Positions 26,432-34,604 of a DNA stretch of 64,000 bases are shown piece by piece. Each line of letters begins with the position of its first letter. Within the stretch, counting starts at the first letter, position 1. The position numbers and the translations under genes were made by a program. The notes beneath the pieces are model-generated. The model did not search any database. It saw only the letters and a list, made by a program, of their open reading frames with translations, and was not told the DNA's origin. The DNA is from Akkermansiaceae bacterium (lineage in GTDB: Bacteria; Verrucomicrobiota; Verrucomicrobiia; Verrucomicrobiales; Akkermansiaceae): positions 26,392 to 90,391 of the forward strand of contig JAJQGU010000044.1 of NCBI GenBank assembly GCA_021200315.1, given 5' to 3'.

Positions 26432-27433
26432 ATGCTTATGGAAAGGAATCGTCGTGTCTCTTTTTCGCGGTGCGGAGAGCCTGAAGAAGTACTTGAGGTG
26501 GGGGAAAGCGGAGTCGTTGCTCCTCAGGCCGGAGATCTCATGGTGCGCATGCTTGCCTCGCCCATCAATCCTGCGGACATCAATTTTGTACAGGGAGTAT
26601 ACGGAATCAAGCCCGTCCTGCCTGATTCCCCGGCAGGACTCGAAGGATGCGGCGTGGTCATCGAATCGAAGGCGGAAGGCTTTGAATCTGGCGACCAGGT
26701 GATCATGCTTCGTGGAGTAGGTGCCTGGAGCCGCTTTCTCACTGCTCCAGCCGGTAATTTTCTGAAATTAAACACCACCGTGGATCCCATCCAAGCAGCC
26801 ATGCTGAAAGTGAACCCTCTCACGGCATGGCGCATGCTCCATGGCTATGTGGAACTGCGGCCGGGCGATTGGATTGTGCAGAATGCCGCCAATTCCGGTG
26901 TGGGGCGCTGCATCATTCAAATTGCCCGCAAAATGGGCGTCAAGACGATCAACTTTGTGCGCCGTCCGGACGCCCTGCGCGACGAACTGACGGCACTCGG
27001 CGCCGACCTTGTCGTGGATGAAAATGAGGAAGACGTGGTCAAAAAGACGCTTGCCCAGCTTGGGAAAATACGCCCCGTGCTGGCCTCAAACGCCGTGGGA
27101 GGCGACAGCGCCCTGAGATTGATGGATATGCTCGCTCCCGGCGCATCGATGGTCACCTTTGGTGCCATGAGTAGAAAAAGTATTAAAGTGCCCAATGGAT
27201 TTCTCATTTTCAAGGGAATTCAGCTTAAAGGGCTCTGGGTCACCCAATGGTTAAAGACTGCTCCTCGCGAAGAGATTGAAGAAGCTTACGCCCTGCTTTC
27301 TGGATGGATGGCTGAAGGAGTCCTTTCACAAGCAGTCGATTCCGAATATTGCATCGACCAGGTGTGCGAAGCTGCTGCAAAAGCCCGGCAGGAATTTCGC
27401 AACGGCAAGATCATTCTGAAACTCGGGGAGTAA
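26432..27433 (+). CDS. 2-enoyl thioester reductase, MECR/Etr1-like MDR family
   Basis: A zinc-free medium-chain reductase of 333 residues, related to the enzymes that reduce the trans-2 double bond of enoyl-ACP or enoyl-CoA with NADPH in fatty acid synthesis. The blocks ASPINPADINFVQGVYG, KVNPLTAWRMLHGYVEL and QNAANSGVGRCIIQIARKMG are close to the MECR pattern; the last is the NADPH-binding turn. No structural or catalytic zinc cysteines are seen. Generic quinone oxidoreductases are related and the substrate is inferred. It starts 102 bases after def and ends 10 bases before the uracil-DNA glycosylase-like gene. Confidence 0.82.
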   Translation: MLMERNRRVSFSRCGEPEEVLEVGESGVVAPQAGDLMVRMLASPINPADINFVQGVYGIKPVLPDSPAGLEGCGVVIESKAEGFESGDQVIMLRGVGAWSRFLTAPAGNFLKLNTTVDPIQAAMLKVNPLTAWRMLHGYVELRPGDWIVQNAANSGVGRCIIQIARKMGVKTINFVRRPDALRDELTALGADLVVDENEEDVVKKTLAQLGKIRPVLASNAVGGDSALRLMDMLAPGASMVTFGAMSRKSIKVPNGFLIFKGIQLKGLWVTQWLKTAPREEIEEAYALLSGWMAEGVLSQAVDSEYCIDQVCEAAAKARQEFRNGKIILKLGE

Positions 27434-27443
27434 AACTGTCATT

Positions 27444-28406
27444 ATGCCCACGCTGCGGCAGTTTGTCATCGACATCCTTCATAGCATGGAGGAATCGGGA
27501 GGGCATGCCCTGTCGGTGGACACGGATGCGCGCGGGATCCTCCACATGTGGATGCTCGCCTCCCGTCAAAGCCATGGTGAGAGAAAAAAAGCCCCGGCTG
27601 ACCACCCGGACGCCGATCCCGGCGGCGGCTTCTCTCGCGAGACGGCGCCGCGGCTCGGCGCTTCCCGCGAAATGACTCTGTCGGAAATGCTCCAGGAATA
27701 CGCCGTGCAAGCAAGAGAAGAAGAACAGGAGGAGCGAGAAATCCCTTTTTTCCGCCCTGGTGGGCGAACCACACAGGAAAAATGGGAACAGTTTGCTCTT
27801 CTGTTGCCTCAATGGGGTCCTCTGCGCGAACTGGGCTCGTTGCGCAAAACAGCCGTGATGGGCACAGGCAATCGATGCGCAGAAATCGCGTTCGTGAGCG
27901 ACGCTCCCAATTATTACGACGAACAAGCCGGCAGACCTCTGGCTGGAGTAGCCGGACAGAAGTTCGATGGAATTCTCAAGGCTATGGGACTTAACCGGGA
28001 ATTGGTTTATCTGACTTACGGCGTGAAGTTCCGTCCACAGATTCCGCACCAGACGACCAATAACCGTCCTCCCAGCGATGTCGAAATCTCTCTCAGCCGC
28101 CCCGTACTCGAGACTGAAATGCGCCTTGTAAAGCCAAAAGTGATTGTCGCGCTCGGAGTAATTGCCGCCCGTTGTCTGCTGAACGGGGACGGATTGCCTT
28201 TAGATGCGCTTCGAGGCAGAGTACATAACTTTCTTGAAATCCCCGTTGTGGTCAGCCATCATCCAAGTTATCTGCTGCGCACCTCCGATTTGGGGGAGAG
28301 GCGCCGCTTCTGGGAAGATATGCTCCTCGCCTTGGAAACGGCGCGTATGCCGGTCACTCATCGACAGAAAGGATATTTTCTGCCGGGGAACACCGGCCGG
28401 CGTTGA
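27444..28406 (+). CDS. Uracil-DNA glycosylase superfamily protein without iron-sulfur cysteines
   Basis: The 320-residue product has a non-conserved, charged N-terminal third and a C-terminal UDG-fold domain (about residues 130-300) most like family 4. The first motif reads FVSDAPNYYDEQAGRPLAGV where family 4 has GEAPG, and the second is VVSHHPSYLLR, close to the HPS box. The cysteines that hold the 4Fe-4S cluster of family 4 are missing: the segment usually KCRPP reads VKFRPQ, and the N-terminal cysteine pair is absent. The expected role is removal of uracil or another damaged base from DNA, but the changed first motif makes activity uncertain. It starts 10 bases after the reductase gene. 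Confidence 0.75.
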   Translation: MPTLRQFVIDILHSMEESGGHALSVDTDARGILHMWMLASRQSHGERKKAPADHPDADPGGGFSRETAPRLGASREMTLSEMLQEYAVQAREEEQEEREIPFFRPGGRTTQEKWEQFALLLPQWGPLRELGSLRKTAVMGTGNRCAEIAFVSDAPNYYDEQAGRPLAGVAGQKFDGILKAMGLNRELVYLTYGVKFRPQIPHQTTNNRPPSDVEISLSRPVLETEMRLVKPKVIVALGVIAARCLLNGDGLPLDALRGRVHNFLEIPVVVSHHPSYLLRTSDLGERRRFWEDMLLALETARMPVTHRQKGYFLPGNTGRR

Positions 28407-28447
28407 TTGATTGTCTGTCCAGAGCTTATCCGGACTTTCAGCACCGC

Positions 28448-29482
28448 TCAGTGCCAGAAATAATAGGCGTCTTGTCGGGTGATACCCTCCATATTCAGGT
28501 AGCGTGTGCGGAGCAGATCGGCAGAGCGGTGCCCCATCTCCATCTGCAGAAGCGGGAAATTGCGGTAATACTTGGCATGGTAGCTGGCATAGGTATGTCT
28601 CAAACAATCCTGCTGCCATTTAGAAAACCCCGCCGAAAGGCGAAAGCGTTTCCACTTTCTGTCCCAGTTTGGAGGTGCAATCGGTTTGTCGGAATCCAGC
28701 GGACGGAAAGAACGCAGGCAGCGTTCCAACACCGGCGGGATATGCACATGCCTCACGCCTCCCGTTTTGCTGTGCCGCGGACGCAATGTCACGATCTTGT
28801 CCTCCAAATTGATGTCTCTCCATTTCAAGCGCGTGACCTCGTTCGGGCGAATGCCCGCGTAAAGCATCAACCCGATGGCCGGCCAGAGAGGACGGAAACA
28901 CTCCCGGCGCAGCACATGCTTGATGCGCCCTATTTCAAGAGGGGAGAGCGGTCTGATAACACTTTCCTGCAAATTGGGGGCTTCTATACCAGTCACAGGG
29001 TTGACGGAGCACCATCCTTGCCGTATACCGAAGTTGAAGATTCCGGAGAGTATGATACGCGCCTTGGAGAATTGCCGGGGCGAGCGTTCCCGTGCACGAA
29101 GAAGAGTCTGACAATCTCCCGTGGTGATGTCGCGCAATGATTTTGCGCCAAATTCAGGCATGCCGTCCATGAGGTTTCGAGCGACTGAACGAATCTCACG
29201 CAAGGTTCTCGGTCTCCTGTGAGCCTTGGAAGTCAATGACCTTTCGACAGCTTCCTCAAAACTCACCGTCTGTTCTTCGCAATGAATGGCCTGCGCGGCG
29301 ACACGGATTACCTGCCTGCAATGCTGGAACGCAGGTCTCTGCCGGGCGGGCGTCTCATCGAGCAATTCACAGATCAGCCGCGAAGCGTCTAGCAGGGATA
29401 ATCCGCTTCTAGTCAACAACGCCTGCGCAGCCTCTATTTCTATTTGATTATTTATTATGGTCATATTGGCCATGATAGTCAT
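28448..29482 (-). CDS. Solitary tyrosine recombinase, copy 2
   Basis: A 344-residue paralogue of the recombinase at 7705-8748, with catalytic residues at the same positions when numbered from each start: Arg212 (GIRPNE), Lys239 (HSKTGG), Asp292 in place of the HxxR histidine, Arg295 (CLRHTYAS), His318 (MGHRS) and Tyr328 (RTRYLNM). The two also share FGIQQGWC/FGIRQGWC and the helical N-terminus (DASRLICEL here, DAARLIVEC in copy 1). Three methionines fall in the first seven residues, so the exact start is uncertain. It runs head-on into the glycosylase-like gene 41 bases away. There is no phage or transposon context. Confidence 0.9.
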   Translation of the reverse strand: MTIMANMTIINNQIEIEAAQALLTRSGLSLLDASRLICELLDETPARQRPAFQHCRQVIRVAAQAIHCEEQTVSFEEAVERSLTSKAHRRPRTLREIRSVARNLMDGMPEFGAKSLRDITTGDCQTLLRARERSPRQFSKARIILSGIFNFGIRQGWCSVNPVTGIEAPNLQESVIRPLSPLEIGRIKHVLRRECFRPLWPAIGLMLYAGIRPNEVTRLKWRDINLEDKIVTLRPRHSKTGGVRHVHIPPVLERCLRSFRPLDSDKPIAPPNWDRKWKRFRLSAGFSKWQQDCLRHTYASYHAKYYRNFPLLQMEMGHRSADLLRTRYLNMEGITRQDAYYFWH

Positions 29483-29500
29483 AATCAGCTAGGGAACGCA

Positions 29501-29517
29501 AGGAGGAAAAACCTCCT
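29501..29517 (-). other. Short stem-loop between exonuclease and recombinase copy 2
   Basis: A perfect 6-bp inverted repeat (AGGAGG, five A, CCTCCT) lies about 20 bases before the start of recombinase copy 2 and 83 bases after the exonuclease stop. Without a T-run it is not a clear terminator. In the minus-strand transcript it contains a Shine-Dalgarno-like AGGAGG that would be paired. Confidence 0.4.
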
Positions 29518-29599
29518 GAATTTCCTGTCTATTCCCCGTCGCATCTCTTGATCGGCCAGCTCTGGAGTCTATTCTCACATATCACGATATCTCGGCCAT

Positions 29600-30217
29600 T
29601 CATTGGCAGGTGTCATTCTCCTTCACGGCCTTTCCAAGAGCGGAAAGCGGAGCCTCCCGCAGATCGAGCGCGCGGACGAGAAATTGAAGGACAAAGAGAC
29701 TGCCGACGGCGTCGAAAAGCGCGTCATGCCAGCGCCTGCCAGGAACACATTGCCGCACATCAGAGGTGATCCCGAGCGCCTCGGCCACAGCTCCTAGAGA
29801 ATAATCCTTCCGCCCCGGCATGGTCACACGAGCAAGGGTGAGTGTATCGAGCCACGGCCCCAGCCCATGGCCGGGGAAACAGCGCAAGAAACGGCGCTCG
29901 GTTGAACAATGGTGCCCTACCACCACGGCTCCTCCAAGCAGCTCTCTCACTCGAGGCCAGAGGGAAAGGAGAGAGGGTGCTCCGACAAGCATTTCTGTGG
30001 TAATTCCATGCACTTTTGCAGCCGCCCAATGGACGGGATGAGATACAGAGAGATATGAATCCCAAAGCCGGGGTGCGCCGAACAGCCCTTCCACGCGCAC
30101 GACGCCGATCTGCACGGGCTGATCCGTTTCGCCCGGAGCCGCCCCGGCGGACTCGAAATCAATGGCAGCAAAAGCGCACCGGGAGAGAGGAGTACCATTC
30201 ATCATATCGCCCCGCAT
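29600..30217 (-). CDS. DnaQ-like 3'-5' exonuclease (DEDDh)
   Basis: A 205-residue exonuclease domain protein that should remove nucleotides from 3' ends of DNA or RNA with two metal ions. The first motif is AAIDFESAG (Asp-x-Glu), the middle region has VKVHGITTEM and VVVGHHCSTERRFL, and the last motif RWHDALFDAVGS holds the catalytic histidine and aspartate of the DEDDh group. There is no polymerase, helicase or GIY-YIG domain attached. Starts at Met1, Met5 or Met6 are possible; the conserved strand begins after Met6. It is transcribed after the autotransporter, but a terminator lies between them. Confidence 0.85.
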   Translation of the reverse strand: MRGDMMNGTPLSRCAFAAIDFESAGAAPGETDQPVQIGVVRVEGLFGAPRLWDSYLSVSHPVHWAAAKVHGITTEMLVGAPSLLSLWPRVRELLGGAVVVGHHCSTERRFLRCFPGHGLGPWLDTLTLARVTMPGRKDYSLGAVAEALGITSDVRQCVPGRRWHDALFDAVGSLFVLQFLVRALDLREAPLSALGKAVKENDTCQ

Positions 30218-30246
30218 TTTATCCTCACGCGGGCATCAAGTAAATG

Positions 30247-30278
30247 AAAAGCCGCCCCGGCGGCAAAACCGGGACGGC
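30247..30278 (-). terminator. Rho-independent terminator after the autotransporter gene
   Basis: A 10-bp stem with one G-T pair (30251-30260 and 30269-30278) and an 8-base loop is followed, on the minus strand, by TTTT. It lies 24 bases after the autotransporter stop. Confidence 0.75.
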
Positions 30279-30302
30279 GACGCAACAGAACATGAAATCG
30301 CC

Positions 30303-32492
30303 TTAAAATGAATAGCTCAAAGAGGCATTCACCCCATGCAGCGAAGCACCGCTTCTGCATTCGAAGACATAACCTGCATACGCTGACCAAGTTTTGCATA
30401 TCTTCCACGAGAGTGCCGCATTGGCGCGAATGGCATTGCGCCCCGGTGAAACCGAATGTTCAGCAAATCCGCTGCCATCCGGATTGGTGATGGTCACTTT
30501 GCCGTTCTGCCGCACAACGTCGCCGACGTAGGCCACGCCCACAATAGGAGTCAACGCCATGTCGTTGCAGAAAGTATAGGTGCGGTCAATGGCAAAACCT
30601 ACGGAAAGGGCGAGATTCTGGTAGTGCCCGTCCGAATAGCGGTTGTTAAGACCCGCCCCTGACTCGCGGAAGCTTTCCATGCGGGCGGCAGTATAGTCCA
30701 ACCCGATGAAGGGGCGTAAATTGTACGCGGGGCACACTTGGTACACCCAGCCGGCGCGGCCGCCCACGGCAAAGACGTCTTCGTTCCAATTGGCCGTGGC
30801 TGTGCCTGGTTCGAGGAGGATGTTGTTCACCGAGCGGGAACTTTTGTTGCTCGACGAGCCATAGGCGATATAACCATCGAGCTGAATGTCCTGCTTGAAG
30901 TTGGGCACACTGATCAATGTGCCAGCGTAAAGACTGAACATGGTGGTGTCCTGATCGATTTTACCGGCGTCATAAACGAAGCTGCCGCTCTTTGGTTTCA
31001 AGCGTCCGTACATTTGGCCAAAAGAGAGCCCCACTACAGCGTTTTTGCCAGTCTTGTGATCTATACCGACGGCAAAGCCACCGCCATTGAACTTGTACCC
31101 GGTGCGCCCGTTGTGGCTGGAAACGTTCTGAAAATCCCCAATACCTCCCGCCCAAATATTCGATCCCGTCACCCGATCGCTGTAAATGTGATTGCGCGCA
31201 CCGTCTGCAAAGGCAAAAAGAGTTTGCGATGCGCTCACCAACGTATTTGCCGCACGCGTGGCATCACCCGCATTGGCTGAACGCACGGTGGCCGCGCCCG
31301 AGCTCGCCAGGGAACCAACGTCCCAGATAAGTCCTTTGTTCAGCAAAGTTTCGAGCGTACCGCCCCAATCGTAGGAACTGAAAGAGCCTGTCAGCGAGCC
31401 CTCATCCAGATCAAAAAACTGGAACGATGTACCCGCCGTCAAATTCTGGGCGAAAGAGATCATCTCTTCCGTGGTCGCACTGGCATATGTGATGACACCT
31501 GAAGAATCCGTAGTGGCAGTCTGTAGATTCAGGACGAATGTATTCTCTCCGTTGAGAGCAATATCGCCTACGATGCGGAATTGGGAGATCTGCGAGTTGG
31601 TGTCGTTGTTCTCGCTTCCGGCTGTCACAGCGTTGGTGACAACGGTGACAGTCCACGTGTTCGAGCCATCTGCTGAAGTCGTCAAATCACTGATTGTCAA
31701 AATTCCGGGAGAATTTCCCGCTTGCAGACTACTCTCTCCTGTCAGAATAACCCCACTCACCGTGCCCGTGCCGCCGATGAAGCCTCCGCTCACGATGATG
31801 GCGTCTCCCGTCCCGGCCAGGGTAGCGCCATTCTCAAGCACCACCGCCCCCGCCACTGTGGATGAAGTACAGTTTACTCCATCGCTTTCAAGGATATTCT
31901 GCATGGCGGAGGAGGGTTGTTCGCTGGTCACATTCACTTGAACGCCATCTAGTGTCAAAGTTTGCCCCGAATTGACGTTGAATGTCTTGGTTTGGACAGA
32001 CGCCGCAGTGTCCGTAGTGATTTCCGCATCGGCGGAGGTATTGAGCTGATCGATGGTGACACTAGTTGCATTTTGGATATAGGCAGCCTCCGCAGCCTCC
32101 ATGATAACGTAATTTTCCGTTGTGGAGACATCGTTCTCAACCGTGACGACTGAATAAACGTCGGCCACAGCCCCTCCAGCCGCCAAGGATGAAGAACCCG
32201 TAGCCACTGTCGCCGCCGAAGCGCCGCTCGTACCGCTCGTGACCGTGAGCGTCCATAAATCGCCCGCCTCCGTCAGAACCAGGGAAACATCCGTCGCCGC
32301 TCCCGAGCTCGAGGAGGAGCCTTCCCCGGTCTCATTTTCGGCCGAGATGCTGTCTTCCGCCACAGCTTGAACGCCGGTCACAGAAGCACTCGCCTCTCCG
32401 GCAGAACCAGCCGAAGTTGTCGTGGAGCATATAGTGGCGGATAAAACCGCCGCAAGAGCCGTCCTCAGGCTTATAGGTAATTTAATTTTCAT
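30303..32492 (-). CDS. Autotransporter-type outer-membrane protein
   Basis: The 729-residue product starts MKIKLPISLRTALAAVL with a signal peptide ending near residue 27. The passenger (about 30-440) is low in complexity, rich in Ser, Thr, Ala, Gly and Val, and has repeat-like strands of a beta-helix, including the short autotransporter-associated motif ESSLQAGNSPGILTISD. The last about 280 residues form the beta-barrel (from TLFAFADGARNHIYSDRVTG on), ending in an aromatic residue (ASLSYSF) as outer-membrane proteins do. Such proteins display or release their passenger at the cell surface. No protease triad or adhesin domain was recognised. It is flanked by a terminator downstream and 170 bases of AT-richer sequence upstream, so it is probably transcribed alone. 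Confidence 0.88.
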   Translation of the reverse strand: MKIKLPISLRTALAAVLSATICSTTTSAGSAGEASASVTGVQAVAEDSISAENETGEGSSSSSGAATDVSLVLTEAGDLWTLTVTSGTSGASAATVATGSSSLAAGGAVADVYSVVTVENDVSTTENYVIMEAAEAAYIQNATSVTIDQLNTSADAEITTDTAASVQTKTFNVNSGQTLTLDGVQVNVTSEQPSSAMQNILESDGVNCTSSTVAGAVVLENGATLAGTGDAIIVSGGFIGGTGTVSGVILTGESSLQAGNSPGILTISDLTTSADGSNTWTVTVVTNAVTAGSENNDTNSQISQFRIVGDIALNGENTFVLNLQTATTDSSGVITYASATTEEMISFAQNLTAGTSFQFFDLDEGSLTGSFSSYDWGGTLETLLNKGLIWDVGSLASSGAATVRSANAGDATRAANTLVSASQTLFAFADGARNHIYSDRVTGSNIWAGGIGDFQNVSSHNGRTGYKFNGGGFAVGIDHKTGKNAVVGLSFGQMYGRLKPKSGSFVYDAGKIDQDTTMFSLYAGTLISVPNFKQDIQLDGYIAYGSSSNKSSRSVNNILLEPGTATANWNEDVFAVGGRAGWVYQVCPAYNLRPFIGLDYTAARMESFRESGAGLNNRYSDGHYQNLALSVGFAIDRTYTFCNDMALTPIVGVAYVGDVVRQNGKVTITNPDGSGFAEHSVSPGRNAIRANAALSWKICKTWSAYAGYVFECRSGASLHGVNASLSYSF

Positions 32493-32662
32493 ATCTTGTA
32501 TCGTTGTTGTCTTCGTTGGTATGAAGAGGCACACAGACCTTTCTTCCCATAAGAATCCATTGTTAGACAATATGTTCAAATTAAACCGCATACAATGTAA
32601 AAACAAATAGAATTTCCCCCTGTGGAGAAATTCGCTCCGCATGAGGCCGTCACAAGGCCGGA

Positions 32663-33985
32663 TTATCGCGTCTTTCTGGCCACCCAGTGGCGCAGGTCTG
32701 ACATTGCTTTTCGAAGAGATTCGTAATCAATACCGTGAAATAGACCATCGCGGTAAAGAATACGACCATCGACCATGGTCAGGCGATTCTCCATGCCTGT
32801 GGCGGCGTAAACCACATTAGAGATCACGCAATGCACGGGCTGCATGTTGGGCTCAGCCACACTGAACGCACAGAGATCCGCCTTCATGCCGGGAGCAAGA
32901 ACGCCTATAGAGGGATCGTGCAAAGCGCCCGCCCCGCCCCGCGTAGCCAGATCAAGCGCCTGTTGGGCGGAAAGAGCCGTCGGATCAAGTTTGGAGATTT
33001 TCTGCAACAAAGCGGCCACATACATCTCGCGCACCATGTTTTGCGCATTGTTGCTCGCCGGGCCATCAGTGCCGAGTCCTACGGCGATGCCGCGGCTCAG
33101 CAATGAGCCCAGAGGCGCCGCGCCTGAAGCCAGCTTCATGTTCGATGCAGGATTGTGAACGACGGCGCATCTTCCTTCCGCCAACATGTCCATGTCGGCA
33201 TCATCGACATCCACGGCGTGAAAAAAAGTGGCGTCCGGCCGGAGCAGGCCGAGGTCGCGGCAGTAGGCCACGGGACGCATGCCTGTCCGCTTCAGACAAT
33301 TTTCCGTCTCACCCCGCGTTTCAGAAAGATGCATTCCGAACAGGCAGCCCAGTTCATCGGCAAGTGCCCGACATTGGTGCAGAAACTCGGGGTTTGTGGT
33401 ATAAATAGCGTGAGGAACAACAGCTTGCCGAATACGCGGGTGTCCCTTCAGAACCTCGGCATGTTCCCGAATCTGCTCGAAAACCTCCTCGGCATCGCGA
33501 GCCACAAGCGAAGGGAAAAAATGGGAGACCGACTCACCGATCACAGCGCGCAGCCCCATGCGATCCGTAGCGCGAAAAACGGAGGGTTCCATCATGTACA
33601 TGTCATAAAACGCTGTGGTACCCGTGCGCAGCATTTCGGCGCAAGAGAAGGCCGCGGCCGTCTCAATCACCTCCGCCGTCAACTTCGCTTCGATGGGGAA
33701 TATATCCAAATGCAGCCAGTCCATTAACGCCTTGTCATCAGAATATCCCCGAAGGAGAGACATAGGGATGTGCGTGTGGCCGTTGATCAACCCGGGAAGT
33801 ATCACGGACTCCCCCAAATCGATCACAGACGCCCCCTCCCAATGGTCATCAATTTCATCCCGCCTCCCCACGGCGACGATCAAATCGCCCCGCACGGCCA
33901 CAGCGCCAGGTTCATGGATGCGCCTCTCGGTATCTTGGGTGACTACAAAATCCGCCCGAATCAGCCAATCACACCGCTGCCTCAT
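32663..33985 (-). CDS. mtaD: Amidohydrolase, S-adenosylhomocysteine / 5-methylthioadenosine deaminase type
   Basis: A 440-residue metal-dependent deaminase of the ATZ/TRZ group. It would convert adenosine derivatives left from S-adenosylmethionine use into inosine derivatives. The metal ligands are in GLINGHTHIPMSLLRG, FGMHLSETRGE and FFHAVDVDDADMDML, and the last aspartate in VGLGTDGPASNNAQNM. The C-terminal ADLCAFSV strand completes the composite domain. The gene order MTA/SAH deaminase after an unrelated membrane protein and GH2 gives no extra hint on substrate; related enzymes act on guanine or chlorinated compounds, so specificity is the uncertain part. Start ATG 33985 lies 13 bases after the membrane-protein stop. 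Confidence 0.85.
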   Translation of the reverse strand: MRQRCDWLIRADFVVTQDTERRIHEPGAVAVRGDLIVAVGRRDEIDDHWEGASVIDLGESVILPGLINGHTHIPMSLLRGYSDDKALMDWLHLDIFPIEAKLTAEVIETAAAFSCAEMLRTGTTAFYDMYMMEPSVFRATDRMGLRAVIGESVSHFFPSLVARDAEEVFEQIREHAEVLKGHPRIRQAVVPHAIYTTNPEFLHQCRALADELGCLFGMHLSETRGETENCLKRTGMRPVAYCRDLGLLRPDATFFHAVDVDDADMDMLAEGRCAVVHNPASNMKLASGAAPLGSLLSRGIAVGLGTDGPASNNAQNMVREMYVAALLQKISKLDPTALSAQQALDLATRGGAGALHDPSIGVLAPGMKADLCAFSVAEPNMQPVHCVISNVVYAATGMENRLTMVDGRILYRDGLFHGIDYESLRKAMSDLRHWVARKTR

Positions 33986-33998
33986 CTTCGCGCAGGAC

Positions 33999-34592
33999 TC
34001 AACGCCAAAACAGAAAGGAACAGAGCAGCACAGCCACTCCGTACATCAATCCCAGCCACGTCAGACTCTCATAGACTCCCCGCCGAGCCACGATCCACTC
34101 CGCCATGCGATGAAACAAATAGGGCTTCGCCACCCAAAGCAGAGCCAACACGATGATCGCATACGCCCAAACCGGGATAAGCAGGCGCGTGATCGGATCT
34201 TCCAGAAAGGCGGCATGCAGGAAAGGGCAAACCAAAAGCAGCAGGAAAAGCCCCAGCGCACGCGGGAAAAGCTGCTCTTTCACGTAAACGATCATGAGGA
34301 TCCACATCAGCGGGCAAAGCAACATGAGATAAGGCTTCAACCCCGCAAACAAATCCAGATCCACCCCCATGCGCGTGATAGGAATATCAGCAACCAGCAA
34401 GAAAATCCAAAGAAAATCTACTGCCAGCAAGGCGGCTGCAAGCGTGTGACTCCGATGCACCGTAAGCAGGACAGACTGTACCCAGCCCGCACGCAACAAC
34501 ATCACCGCATGCCCCGCGATCAGGGCAGCCCCCAAGACAATCCCCGCCTGGAAGAGAGGAATCATTTCGTAGGCATGAAGAACGCTGGACAT
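33999..34592 (-). CDS. Multi-pass membrane protein of unknown function
   Basis: This 197-residue protein starts at MSSVLHAYEMIPLFQ (a TTG codon just before is rejected). It consists almost wholly of membrane helices, about six, with charged loops (RMGVDLDLFAGLK; KEQLFPRAL; RMAEWIVARRGVYES). No known motif was recognised. It is packed between the GH2 gene (12 bases upstream) and the deaminase gene (13 bases downstream), so it is expressed with them. Helix packing without large loops suggests a transporter-like or structural role, which is only a guess. Confidence 0.8.
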   Translation of the reverse strand: MSSVLHAYEMIPLFQAGIVLGAALIAGHAVMLLRAGWVQSVLLTVHRSHTLAAALLAVDFLWIFLLVADIPITRMGVDLDLFAGLKPYLMLLCPLMWILMIVYVKEQLFPRALGLFLLLLVCPFLHAAFLEDPITRLLIPVWAYAIIVLALLWVAKPYLFHRMAEWIVARRGVYESLTWLGLMYGVAVLLCSFLFWR

Positions 34593-34604
34593 CAAAGGTG
34601 CGTT

